Made by a program: the position numbers and the translations under genes | Shown: positions 46,550 through 58,521 of the stretch, piece after piece | Layout of the letters: each line of letters opens with the position of its first letter | Position numbering within the stretch: position 1 is the first letter of the stretch | From: Anastrepha obliqua | Lineage: Eukaryota; Arthropoda; Insecta; Diptera; Tephritidae | Reading direction: 5' to 3' | Assembly (NCBI RefSeq): GCF_027943255.1 | Contig: NC_072895.1 | Location: forward strand, 81,222,001 to 81,286,000 | Length of the DNA stretch: 64,000 nt | Notes under the pieces: model-generated | Seen by the model: only the letters and a program-made list of their open reading frames with translations | Databases searched by the model: none | What the model was told of the DNA's origin: nothing

Positions 46550-48900
46550 ATGGAACAAAATTTGGTCGATCCTTTTGCAGCAGAAAATAGCGGAACGGCC
46601 CGTTTCGTGGAAAAGCTTGTAGACAATGGGTTAGCTGGTAGTGGTGGTGCCTGCAGTAGCAATAGTGCCACCATAAACGCCACACATGAATTTCAGACCA
46701 TGAAACCGGGTGTAGGCCAAAAGCCTGGACAGACGTCAGGAAGGAGCGAAATACCCCACAGCGAACTAGTAAAAATGCTTTATTTCTTGGAGGGTGAGCT
46801 TCAGGCACGCGACGTAGTTATCGCTGCTTTACGGAACGAACGAGTCAAACAATATATAACTCAGCTTCGTACAAAGCGGGTGCAGCCGAATGATCCTTAT
46901 GCGGCAATATTTCGAGATAAAATTGCGCTGGCCGGCAATATGATATCGCGCGAATCATCAACTCAAGCGGCTCAAGCTGAAATGGAAGTTCGGCAAATAA
47001 TCGAGCAGCAAATGGAGCAACAGTACCAAATGGTTAGTAAGCAGCGGGCTACACATTTGCGTATGGTAAATATACTCACAGAATCATTGGAGAACAATCA
47101 GAGAATGCTGCAGGAACTGGAGGAAGAAAAGCGCAAGCATGAGCATGATACAGCTCAGGGAGATGATATCACCTATGGCTTAGAACTAGAACGAACTAAG
47201 TTACGCCAAGAACTGGAAGAAGAACGTGCACAGTTAAAGAAAATGGAGAAAGAAATGAAAAAATTACAAGAAACATTAGACTACGAACGTAACCGTCAAA
47301 AACAGATTGTATTATTGCTTATAGCGGAACGCAAAAAGATCCTTATGAAGTATATTGAAGAGGGTTTGTCTCGTGTAAAAATATTTTATGATTCTGAAAT
47401 AGTTAAACTTTATTACACTCTTTAGGTAAGCGCTCGGAGGATTTGGCACAAATATTAGCAGAGGAGAAACAACGCTCGGACACTATTGCCGAGGGCCTCG
47501 AAGAAGAGAGTAAAAAGTCTTTACGTATGGAGGAGGAATTGGAAAAACAGTCTGCAGCTTTCGAGAATGAGCGCAAGTCCCTGAAATTGAACATTGCGAA
47601 GGAGGAGGCGCGGTAACAACCTTTTAGGCATACCGATAACGATAACATTGTTAACAATGAGTACATTTACAGTGTGAAGGAACTGGAGCAAGAAATATCT
47701 ATGCTGCGGGCTGAGAACGAGGCTATAAAAAAACAACAACAATTGCTACAACAAAGTGTGGCGGCAGGTGTAAGCGGCCAACTTGTGGCCGGTGCTAAAG
47801 CCAGAACCCTCAGTGGTATGGGTGCAAATTAATGCATGCTCAATTGTATATTTACATAATTTTAATTGAAGAATGATTTTTATTTCAAGGGGAAATATTT
47901 TGCTAAGCTCTTCTAACTTTCTATTTAAAAATCAAACTATGTTTCCCCACCCAATTTATAAAGGTGACTTAATTTAATACAATTTTATTACTTTACAAAA
48001 CAAGGCATTATTTTGATTAACAATATTTAAGGTAACATTAAATCTTTCATTTAAAAACTTGAGCAAAACATTAACACAATCCAAATTACTAATTAGTATT
48101 ATTATTTAGAACCTTTCACATATTAGTTAAAGACAACTGAATCGTTTTATATTCCGACTACATAATTGTTAACCATTTTATACATGAATAGAAGTAAACT
48201 AACATAATTCTTATTTTCAGATGACGCATGTGCCACACCAATGGTAAACATTGCAAAAATCGTGCAACCAACTGCAACTGTGACAAGTGTACCCGTATCT
48301 GGCCCTACTACTGGTATTGCGCGAGCGCCTGGGCAGACGTTGCGCAGCAGTGTAGGAACCACACTGCCTTCTACAGCAGTGGCACAGTCAGTTGCTACTG
48401 CTGTTCCACTGTCAACAGTAGCATTAGCCAGTACGTGTAATATTATCCCTGACAGCGCAACAACCGCAGCACCTATTACGTCAATCGCGAATAATCTAAC
48501 AATTGGAGCAGTAGCAGGTAGCATCGCTATTGTTTCTGGTGCTCCACCATCTCCTTCGCCTGTGAAAATGCAGCCAACAGCAACCATACAGCGAGCACCA
48601 GGCGGTAAATATGCAGCTTTGGCTGCTGCTGCCGCTGCATCCCATTCTCTGGACCAGCCCGTGACGGTTCCACATCCGGTACCAATCGCAGTCCCCCCTG
48701 TTACAGTGCCACCGGCTGGAGCACGTGGTGCTCCACCACCTATACCTCCCAATAAACCGATTGTACCGCCGAAGCGTGAGCCGTCACTGTCGCGGCTGAG
48801 CTCGATTGCCGTGACTGGCGCCGGTGCAGCCAGCGTTAGTGTCGGTGCAACTACTTCAGTAGGTGGAGCTGCAAGCTCTGCCAATGCAAAATTAAATTGA
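46550..48900 (+). CDS. naus: Nausicaa / CTTNBP2-family coiled-coil protein (CG10915 orthologue)
   Basis: Exons are 46550-47363, 47426-47612, 47673-47815 and 48221-48900. All junctions are GT-AG with matching phases, giving 607 aa. The start is the ATG of MEQNLVDPFAAENSG; the open frame extends upstream only from non-ATG codons. Residues about 66-260 form the conserved CortBP2 N-terminal domain (HSELVKMLYFLEGELQARDVVIAALR). A long coiled coil continues to about 380. The tail is low-complexity Ala/Val/Pro/Thr with a proline motif, PPPIPPNKPIVPPKREP, that resembles an SH3 ligand. Family members bind cortactin and actin regulators and, in vertebrates, striatin-PP2A complexes. Fly Nausicaa limits lamella and filopodium behaviour through cortactin. 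In D. melanogaster CG10914 and CG10915 carry neighbouring numbers, as the genes are neighbours here. Confidence 0.94.
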
Positions 48901-50759
48901 ATATTCCATAGTAACCTATTTCCTAAAGAAAATCCGAATTCGAGCGGTAAAACTCCAACTTAATACAAAATCCACATGTAGGTATACAAATTCCTCACAT
49001 ATGCAACTACACATTCGGAACATACAAATCTGCATTAGTACAGATTCAAATCTCTGGCGAGTTAAATGAAAATGAAGTAAATGATATGACTATGCTGCAC
49101 ATTGCTAAACAAATTTTGGTATGATACGAGGGTACACAGTATTAAAATAACATAACCTTAAAAAATAATTTACTCCTTAACAAGCAAGAGCGGATAAACA
49201 TGCGTGGACAACCAGGTCTTGTGCTAATTTTTTTAAAAATTGCCACATGTTGCAACATATGTACGCCGTATAGATTTATGGACTAAATGAAAATGCTGTT
49301 TGAAGTATGAAAAGTGGAGAGCTGAGGAAAGCATGTCGATTGTACGTTGACAGATTTTTTTCGTAGTGTTTTTTGTACGCGTGCTTGTTGGAGGGGCGCC
49401 ATATTCAAAAAAACCAAAATATCGAGAAACCCTACTTGAAAATTCTCAATTTACCGTACTTCCCTAAGTAAAAATAAGAACACAACTTTTTCTAATGTGC
49501 TGTTAATACTAATAATTTGTACCGCTACAAATTTGTTTACCGAAATGGAAAGAACTGACGGTATTTTTTGCATAATTATCCAATTTTCTGGATTATGATA
49601 TGCTTCCTGCAAAAATTGATATGTGCATGTAGTAAACCCTAAGTGAGCGTTGGCTTAGTCGATATGTTGTTTTTTTTTTTTTTTGTTTAATAAATTTCTT
49701 AATAAGTTGAAGGTACAGAAAAATTGCACAGAAAAAGAAAACCATTACGCTCGCTGTCGAATTTACTTTTTTTTTTATTTGGATCAAGAAACATTTGCTT
49801 TACAATATTTACTCAAAGAGTAATCTGGCAGCTAAGTTTTGGACGACTCTTCCTTTCCTTTGACTCTGCTGTTATGTAAAACGTTAATCTTAAACAAAAA
49901 ATGCAATTATGTACATGTAAATGCAAAAATACTCTGACAAAGAAAAAAATTGAAATGTATTCAAGGCCATATATACATACATAGTTATATAATCATCAAC
50001 AACTAATACATACGCGTTACTTAAAATACATAGCTATCAGAAAAAGTGTAAAATTCTAGTATTATATATAAATATCATTGAAAAAATCTCAATTAGATAT
50101 ATTAACCTCTCGATTCACTGATAAAAAGAAAAAAGAAAAGGCAGCAAAAAATATTTAATGAGGCAGTGCGTCACGGCGCTAAAGTATTAAATATATTCAT
50201 ACATTTACTCATACTTGCAAACCAGCTAAATATATGTATAGCTTTGCATGACAAAAAATGGATTATGATATTAAAATATCCTCACCTATTGCGTGAAAAT
50301 TACAATACATGTAGGAGTTTAGTAGGTGGATCGTTAAAACCTCTTTTGTTGTATTAACCTATAGTTTGAATAGAAATATAATGAATGTTATATGTAATAA
50401 TTTTTATACAAAATGTAGTTTCTCTAAGTTATTTTAAGATTATTTCCGATTCTACAGTAATGTCTACTCGCCGATATATTTAATTTCTACAGAAAAAGCA
50501 AAGCATATTTTTTACATAAATTTAATTCGTTTGCTACATATTTTTGAAAATGGCAAATTAAGCTGCTTTTGACTTGAACCTTCCTACGTAGAGCCCCAAA
50601 AGCATAATTAGAGATGAACATTTATGTAATTTTGCTGACACAAAAGGCCAATTGAAAAAATACATACTTATTATTTTTTGTGACTAAAACAGGTGCGCAA
50701 ACTGTTTGTATTTAAGGTTTTAATTTTAAACAATAAATATATTGAATGATTATTAGTAT
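48901..50759. other. Convergent 3' region of naus and Nup75
   Basis: AT-rich sequence that should hold the naus 3' UTR on the left and the Nup75 3' UTR (minus) on the right. A run of 16 T lies at about 49669-49684. No gene or transposon boundary was seen. Confidence 0.45.
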
Positions 50760-53691
50760 TCAACCCATAATTGTATTTTCAATGATAATAGCGCGCGATA
50801 AATTGCGAGCACAAGCCAAACGCAGTAAATTAATGATTTCCTCAATATTTTCTATGCGGTAGTCCTTCAGAATTTCGACCGATTCCTACACATAAAAGGA
50901 TAGTTTTAAATATGTATGTATACAACTGAAAATTTAAGGACTAAAAACATACATCGGGGTACTTTTCCAGGCGTTTTTTCTTCTTATCAATTAGCGGCAC
51001 TAACTCCGATTCTAAATGATGTAAAATTGCGCAAGTCTCTTTGGAGAGTATTTTCGGATCCTTCGATTCGAGCAGAGGAATGGAGTCAATAAGTAAAGAA
51101 GGCCAGAAACTAAAATGAAATAGAAAAGTTTGAAATAATTAATGGCATTCAAGGGGTAAGTGTTGTTGTTGTTTTTGTAGCAGCATAAACATTCCCCGTA
51201 CATATACGGGGAATGGTGCTGAAGTCACAGTCCGGATACAAAGCCAGGTCGTTCCGGTTACGTAGATCCGTCTGTTCTGCGAGCGTTTAAGGATTAATAC
51301 CCTTGGCTGGTTAAAATTATGAACAATATATATGTATATATATAATTGGCGCTTACACCCTTTTGGGCGTTTGGCCGAGCTCCTCCTATTTGTGGCGTGC
51401 GTCTTGATGTAGTTTTACAAGTGAAGCGACCTACAGTTTTAAGCCGACTCCGAATTTTTACTTACTATTCTGGTGTAATTTTTGATTCTAGTAAATTAAC
51501 CAACAGCTCAGCAGCGGGCAGAAAGTCCCTTTTGCGATAGAATTGAAAGAAATCAAAATATTTTACTAAAAACACTAAACGTGGCGAGATGAACATTTTG
51601 GCACCAATGTTTGCGATGGCATCCGGGCAAAGCATATCCCCAGTTTTAGCATAGTGCTGCAAATAACTTTGTATTACGATACATACGCATTTGAAATGAA
51701 ATTCAACCTACGTTTAACAGAAAATCTGCTATTGAAGTTACATAGAGTGTATCCTTTGAACGGATTGCCCATTCTAACGCGTTCCCATAACGTTCCTCGT
51801 TAAGTGATTTCTTCGATTGTATTTTGCAAATTTCTTGCTCTAGAAAGCAGAATATGAAAATAGTTAAGTGAAGTAAAGAAAGGGTAGAGTTTTAGTCGCA
51901 CCAGCTTCGAAAAACCCTTTCTTTTGGGCAATGCCAATAATTTTCAAAGCTTGTTTTTCGGTATGTAAGGGTATTTTTGTTAGGAGCATCGCCAAGGCAG
52001 CTTGTCCTAAAATTTCGGAAAATAAAAACATTAATAAAAAAATAGTGTAAGTACAGCACCCTTCTTACCTTCTTGACCACAATGATCGAGATAATCCATT
52101 CCTAATTGCCACAAGGAGTTACGGGTCATCAGAGAACTTCCGAAATCATAAAGCAATGATTCTCTCAATTTTATACACTCACTGGCAATATTTTAAATTA
52201 AAATATATATGTGCAAGTGTATATAATACTAACAATTTTTTGTCCGACATTCTTACTTTACTTGATTTTCTCCAACGACCTGCAACTGCCCACAATTGTA
52301 CAACAAGTCAATTAGATGCGTCACGAACCACTGATTATCGGCCATCAACTGTATTGCATGTATCACCTGATGCATGTCGTTCTCCATGAGACTAAGTATG
52401 ACTCGATCTAAGTGCTTCATTTTCAATTCATTACTGTTGTTTCCTTTAACGCGCACCCAACGCGACAGCCACGTGTTGGCTGCGTTGCCCAATTCGAAAT
52501 GCTTGCAGGCAGGATTTGTGAAGAAGAGGTAACCGGGCAGGAACTCATACCAATATTCTGTTTCTTGTATTTGCGCATTCCATATTTGAGTTTCACCAGT
52601 CACTAACTTTGGGGAAATAATAAAGTTATTGTTGGAACTTTATATCAATGAATTAAACTTTCAGTGGTTTGACACACCTGTACGATTTCTTCTAGGTTCG
52701 GTTCGATGGCAAGTATATTTGCTGCAATTTTACGTTCAGTGTCAGTAAGCCAGTATTGCCATTGTGATCGGAACTTTTGAATGGAAACGCCACCGTGAGC
52801 CTAAGAAGGTATAATTATATTTGCAGTTAATTAATTCTACCAAGAAATTGTATAACTTCATCAACAAAAAACACTTACATTGTATACAGGCATTGCTTTA
52901 AGAATTTGCTCAGTTAATTTAAAGTGCGCAGTTTCCGCTTGTGGGTGTAGGTGCAATAAGGCACGTGCAACGTCCACTTGCCCTTGCAATATGAGTCCCT
53001 TAAGAGTCGGCCAATAATCTTCACTGTCACTTGCTTCGCGACCCAACAGCAGCAGATCAGTAGCCATACGCTCGGCAGCTGGGAAATGAAACCGAATCCA
53101 GTCCAGAAGCTGAGGCACCACTGCATTAGAAGGAGTTGGATCCAGAAATAAAATTTCGCTCAGATGCCACACACATTCAATCGAATAAAAAATCGAAATG
53201 TACTGCTGATACTTCGACTGTGCGTCCGCATCATCAACTTCGTCTGCACTTATTACAGCATCTTGCAATTTTTCTAAGCAAGCGCGTATTATGCTGCGAT
53301 AAGTACGCGATATTTTGGTATATTCTGCTTTTGAACCCCGTCTCTTAAGCGCTTGGAGCGCTACGAACGTGGAATTGGCTTCTGCGATAAGACTTCGAAG
53401 TATGGGGTCATCGAAGTTAAATTCCGGCTGCAGCATATGTATTAATACGTCATCCTTACCAGCGAACTCAGTTGGAGCGTCCCGCGTGTTGCTGGTAACA
53501 GGCCTATAAGCAGCTAAAGCTATTTTACTGCCAACCACAAATTGGCCGGTCAACGTGTTTGCATATCGGCTGCACAATGGGTCAACTATGGCCTGGTAAC
53601 GTGACAAACATATTTAAAGTGTATTATTTATGTTATAAAGATATACGTAGAAACAAATCCTTACGAATGCAGCGGGCTGATCTTCCTCCAT
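50760..53691 (-). CDS. Nup75: Nup75 (NUP85 orthologue), nuclear pore Y-complex subunit
   Basis: Ten exons in transcript order: 53665-53691, 52879-53592, 52678-52800, 52257-52606, 52069-52181, 51902-52006, 51712-51839, 51466-51656, 50953-51109, 50760-50885. Every junction is GT-AG and the phases agree, giving 677 aa from MEEDQPAAFAIVDPLCSRYA to ENTIMG. Fly Nup75 and human NUP85 are similar in length. Recognisable alpha-solenoid segments include ECVWHLSEILFLD, ALEWAIRSKDTLY and RKRDFLPAAELLVNLLES. NUP85 belongs to the Nup107-160 (Y) scaffold complex of the nuclear pore. The 9-codon first exon was chosen because it supplies the only ATG that splices in frame. Most introns are 50-75 bp. The exception, 51110-51465, is swollen by two retroposons. 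Confidence 0.96.
51161..51279 (-). repeat. Hairpin/(CAA) retroposon inside a Nup75 intron
   Basis: GTTGTTGTTGTTTTTGTAGCAG (tail), hairpin ATTCCCCGTACATATACGGGGAAT, then GGTCGTTCCGG and TACGTAGATCCG. Same strand as Nup75 transcription. Confidence 0.85.
51336..51456 (-). repeat. tRNA-derived-type SINE 3' part inside a Nup75 intron
   Basis: TTGGCGCTTACACCCTTTTGG, GCCGAGCTCCTCCTATTTGTGG, CGTGCGTCTTGATG and ACAGTTTTAAGCCGACTCCGAA are the inverted tail of the SINE family. The 5' part is missing; its inner edge lies within about 10 bp of the exon's splice donor at 51464-51465. It is preceded by a short AT-dinucleotide run. Confidence 0.8.
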
Positions 53692-54182
53692 TGCTTATAA
53701 AATTTGTTTATTTTCCAATACTGTCGTATGTCGGGCAGAATTTAGAAACAATTTTCGCGCTATCAATTCTGACAAGCAGTTGTGAAGATAGAGATGGAAA
53801 TATTGGACGCTGCAATTCACAGTGTTACCAGACACTTGATATTTCGGAATCTGTCATATTGGGATATCTGTTATAGATTAGCAAAGTTCTTGTAATTTTA
53901 TTTGCAAAACAGAAATAAAATACGAATTAGTTCCGACCGCATAGCTCTCAAAAGAATATCGATCGTTTTCCAACTCCAGTGGTAGCACTCGAGATTGAAA
54001 TACACATGAAATTCACCTTAATGTCTACTTATATAGTACCTCCCAGGTATGGTGAAAATATGTTCAATGGTGTGGCCAATATCATACCGCTAGCCGGCTC
54101 TCAGCGAATTTGGCAGATTCAGTAGTTGGGCTGACGCAGCAGGAGTTAAGAATTAATTAGGAAATTAATAATAAACACTAAA

Positions 54183-55426
54183 AAGTTATGGCAGCAATGG
54201 GTATGGGATATTCTATATTATATTTTATAATAAGTAATAAGAGAACGAAACATTTATGGGCCCACGCTTTTTTCTGTAAAATGAGTCCATAACTAATAAT
54301 ATTTAACAAAAATTTTATTAGAATTATGTTAACCCTTTCGCGATATTGTTGCCATATGGCAACAGTAAACTTTAAAAGGCCGTCAACACTCTCTTGTAAA
54401 AAATATCAACTTTTTTGTTACATATTTTCAAAAATTGAAGTTTAATGGTTAAACAGAAATAAAATAAATAATAACCGCCCATTATATATCGGTAATACAA
54501 TATTTTTAAAGAAAGCCTTCTGGCATATAGCACTTCACTCTGAAATTTGTATTTTGCATTTTTAGACTTTTGAGGCATTTTGGGCAAATGTTTTCAACAA
54601 TTTTTGAATAAAGTATATAGAAAAATGTTCAATCTGTCATTTGGCATATAAATATTTTTTCGCTCGCAGCTTTAAAAGCTGTGCTAATTTTTAAAACTAA
54701 GCTTGTTGCCATATGGCAACAAATTTCTCGTAAGGTGTTAACTTGCATTCAATGTGGATTTATTAAGGTGACAGCATTCACCCAGCTGAATTTTTCACCG
54801 TAGGTATAGCTTACGTCAAAATGATATGCTTTGTTTGTATGTATTGGTATGTTTACATTCGTATGTTTACATTTGACTACTGATTTTGACGTGATGCTTG
54901 CACCAAACGCAACAACAAATACATGTAGGGTTTTACTTATATGTGTTTGCTGTCACCTGTAATAAATTCGCCTTGCTTGCATTAAATTGCAGAAGAAGTT
55001 TATTTGCGATTGAAACGAATACAAAACATTTGTTGCCATATGGCAACATTAAAAAAAAAGCCCTTAACAAAAAAAAAAAAAATAAAAAAAAAATGTATTT
55101 GTATAATATAAATAAATACTCAGACAAAAATTTGTATTTTTTGGATGGCGCAATAAAAAGATGTAGCGAAAGGGTTAACAGACCTGTTTTCTCGCCCGGC
55201 GTCCATATCATTTAGTTTTTATTTTGATGTTTCTCCTCATATTCGTAAAAATAATTATCGATAACACAGAGTTGTATGTGAAAAAGTATCGTTATTATCT
55301 AGGATTATTTTGTAAACTCAGATTTTGAGAGAGAAATTTTGTATGGGAAGTCGCGCTTTTTAATTACGGATTTTGCGATAAGCGCGAAAAAGTATATCAT
55401 CTACTTACATATATGTGAACGTATTA
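54183..55426 (+). mobile_element. PIF/Harbinger family 2, copy D (MITE), 5'-truncated
   Basis: ATGGCAGCAATGGGTATGGG ... AAAATTTTATTAGAATTATG is followed, after an insertion, by ACAGACCTGTTTTCTCGCC ... ATATGTGAACGTATTA, with TTA after the end (55427-55429). It aligns with copies A and C. No transposase sequence. Interrupted at 54329-55178 by a TTAA-flanked element. Confidence 0.8.
54333..55174. repeat. piggyBac-type MITE with three 18-bp palindromes
   Basis: The ends are CCCTTTCGC and its exact inverse, flanked by TTAA on both sides (54329-54332 and 55175-55178). It is 842 bp and non-coding. The palindrome TGTTGCCATATGGCAACA occurs perfectly at 54347-54364, 54704-54721 and 55031-55048. The host Harbinger copy resumes immediately outside. 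Confidence 0.9.
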
Positions 55427-56399
55427 TTAGACATTGAGTTAGAAGCTCGAACGCACACATTACCATCCAACCAAGGTGCAGCAAACTTCGCTGAACTATT
55501 CGAGTGGTTGGAAACAGCCGTATCCGAGAAACTACTAACCCAAAAAACTAAATGTGTCCTCTTGAAATAAAGTTTTGTTTTGCTCAATAATTAATTATTA
55601 ATAATTAATTGATAATATTAACTAAAAAAAGCATTTGTGGCAAGAGTAAACTTAACACGTTACCCACCGCTAATGTTTGCAAAAAAAAAGTTTCCCTGGT
55701 GCCGGATGGAATTCAAAAGAATCAAGAGTAGGATGTACCGTTTTTCGTGGAACCGTGTATGTGGAAAGATAGGGATGGGGATATGAACAAAAAATCGTGT
55801 GCAAGCGAAAGGTTGAGATGCTTCGTTCAGGAGTAGGGGGGATTTTGTTATTTTACGTATTTTTTTCCCAGCACCCTATAATTTTCTTGGTGTAGACTCG
55901 GCTGGAATTTAGAACAATGTATATTTTGGAATTTCTGGCAAACTGTAATGTTTTTTTTAATGAAACTTGGTGGAGATGATAGTGAGGTGTTAAGGAACAC
56001 TCTTTATAACTTTAAATTATTCGGGAAATAATAATTTTTTAATTATTTACATTCAAAATGCCCTCGGGAACTTCACTATATTTGCCACATTACAGTCTAT
56101 ATTTTTTAACATTTCACTAAAATTCACCAAATATACACTCCCACGCGTGTTTGTACCGATTTTTATGCTAATATTCTAATTATATCTATTAAAATTAAAT
56201 GCAAATTCATTTGCCTGTGCAATCACATTCCAATTTTAAGCGCGAACAAGAAGAAGATTGGAATTACAACAGTATGGTGTTGCCGGATGCCTGCAAATGA
56301 AAACAAAAATTAAGTACTTGAGTTTAGTGTTAATGATGGGAATGGGGGTTATTGTGCCTGCTTACTACAAACACGCATATGACGTTTTAATTTTGGGTT

Positions 56400-56540
56400 C
56401 AATGGTTTTAACACGGAAAGGAGTTTTACGCAAAAATACTGTGCATTGCGTAGCCGGAGTTGGACTGATGAGGGTTGTTTTTTTGAAGCGCGGCCGAAGG
56501 CCGTCCACGCGAAAAAGAGTTCTACGCAAAAATACTGTGT
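56400..56540. repeat. GCGGCC repeat units, inverted relative to 42440
   Basis: AAAGGAGTTTTACGCAAAAATACTG at about 56415 and GAAGCGCGGCCGAAGGCCG ... GAGTTCTACGCAAAAATACTG at about 56487-56540. These are the reverse of the units at 42440-42610, again present twice. Confidence 0.75.
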
Positions 56541-58039
56541 TAATTAATTTACTTTTAATTACTTTATTATTTTTTGAGATACGCTTAATATCATTGTTTT
56601 TAAGTTTGAATGAGTTGTATGTATTTATTTTCAAAATTATTTCTCAACTTAAAATTAGAGCAAAAAATACTGCAGTTTTACAATGAACCTTCCACTGAAC
56701 ATCCCTGCGTGCGAACTTCGTTTTCATTTCAGGTGTATGGCAACACCAACTTTTCGCTAAATTATAGAACTTTAACATTAAATTACTTAAAAACTATAAG
56801 CCTCCGGCAGGTTCTGTTTTCAGTTTTAAGATGGGGATACACCCCTCTATCACCCCCTTTTTACCGTTTTTTCCAAAGCGATAGACATTATACTAAATTC
56901 TAGCCCCCGACTTACCTTATGCTGGGAGTTATGGAACGTGAAATGAAAAAAATTCTTCAAATTTTTCGTCATGATCCCAATAACCATTACATTTTCTTGC
57001 ACCTTTTAATAACCTTTGAATGTTACCTTTCATTTGATCCTACACATGTACCTACTAACATATGACCGTTTTTTTAAATAAACCAGTTTTATGTGTCCAT
57101 CGGAAAGGGGTTCACCCTGTATAAAATCCCGTTTAGCTTGATAAATCTGAATAAAACAGCTTTTTCTAATAATAAATTTAATATTATTTTTAGAAATATA
57201 GTTTTAACATTTATAATAAATTTAATGAGTACCCTACTAGTTAGTATTTTATTTTTATATGCTACTTACGGAAGCATTCTCCAATATGTAGCGGTGTCTA
57301 ACAAGTTTTGCATGTACATGTTTTCTTATCTTATGTGCAGAACATACTCCTCAATTTCTTCTAGCGAGTTTATTAGCCTTATCGCTGAAAAATTTTGACC
57401 ACCTCATGTTGTCTGATAGAACCAGACAGTCGTCCTTGGGGATCAAACCAGAATATTGTTAAAAAAGAGGTAGTAGGTAATAGTTTCCATAACTTCGTTA
57501 GCGTTGAAGTTCCTATGAGACAGCCATGACTCGGCAAGTATGAGCAAACAATTTTCTAACAAAAATTACAATATGTAAAAAGCTGTACACTAACGGCTTT
57601 TCAACAGCATTTTTACCTTGCATGAAAAATAATTTCAGTGAAAAACATCTTGGCAGAGAAGGTGGTTTACCTTCATTAGAGAATAAAATAAATCAAATAC
57701 ACGCGAGGTTAGTACTCGGTCTTGTCTTAAGAATGCAAGTATTCCCACATTTCTCGTGGCAGAAATGCAGTTGGAGGACATCTCATGTCGAAGTGCAAGC
57801 GATATTGGAAAACACTCGGATCCACGAAATGGCATTTACGCCAGAAAACCAATCGTCTACAGCGGTCGCGCATGGAGAAGTTTTTGCTTCATAATTTAAG
57901 CACACTACGGGTATCTTTCACTAGAACTTCATCTTTATTCTTATAACGGTCTTGAAATCTTCATGTTGGCTCATAGGTAATACCTACAAAATCTCACGAT
58001 CTTTCTCCGATAATGGAAAGATTTACAACGTTTACAATT

Positions 58040-58110
58040 CCTACCGAGTGGGTTTCTGCCATAAAAAATATCTGCCGTTCGGAGTCTGTTTTATCCTCTT
58101 CTTGTTTTAT
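58040..58110 (+). repeat. SINE scrap
   Basis: GTTTCTGCCATAAAAAATATCTGCCGTTCGGAGTC matches the middle of the tRNA-derived-type SINE, then continuity is lost. Confidence 0.5.
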
Positions 58111-58484
58111 CCTCCTCCGTTCTGAGCTTTGGTCTCGAAAAATTACTGACGAATGCCGACCACGCAGGTAGTTCGCGGACCCCTCCTTCAGTCCCAGCGT
58201 GTGGGACTAATGTACATATTTTTGAGGAGCTTTGCTGAAGTGATATGCCTTGGCTGGTAGATTGTGGAGGGAATGTTAGTGTACGTAAATATTTTTTTTT
58301 GGGAAACATTTCAGTCAGTACCAGTTTTGAAATTTTTATATAATTCATTGTTTCAAAGAATGGGATATATTAATTTTAATAAAAGATATTACTTTTAATA
58401 AGTTTCGTAACATACAATTAGTTCGTACTCAAAACATACAAACATTTAAATTATTGGTATCATTACTTATTAATATACCCGTTA

Positions 58485-58490
58485 TTTATT
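58485..58490 (-). terminator. Candidate poly(A) signal of the Tudor gene
   Basis: TTTATT on the plus strand (AATAAA on the minus strand) about 35 bp beyond the stop codon at 58522. Confidence 0.5.
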
Positions 58491-58521
58491 AAGAACACTT
58501 TGTGGTAATAATCGTAATACT

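Larger units (their letters stand above)
55432..58480. other. Intergenic, no gene supported
   Basis: AT-rich DNA with small frames that lack domains. It contains the inverted GCGGCC repeat at 56400-56540 and a SINE scrap near 58040. Nothing else could be assigned. Confidence 0.35.

Noticed and set aside
48147..48884. 245-codon minus-strand frame opposite the last naus exon
   Set aside because: It is a shadow of the Ala/Val/Pro-rich coding exon, whose plus-strand frame fits the splice phases and the family.
57622..57894. 90-codon plus-strand ORF
   Set aside because: No domain, no conserved context and an unrelated open frame on the opposite strand; not supported.
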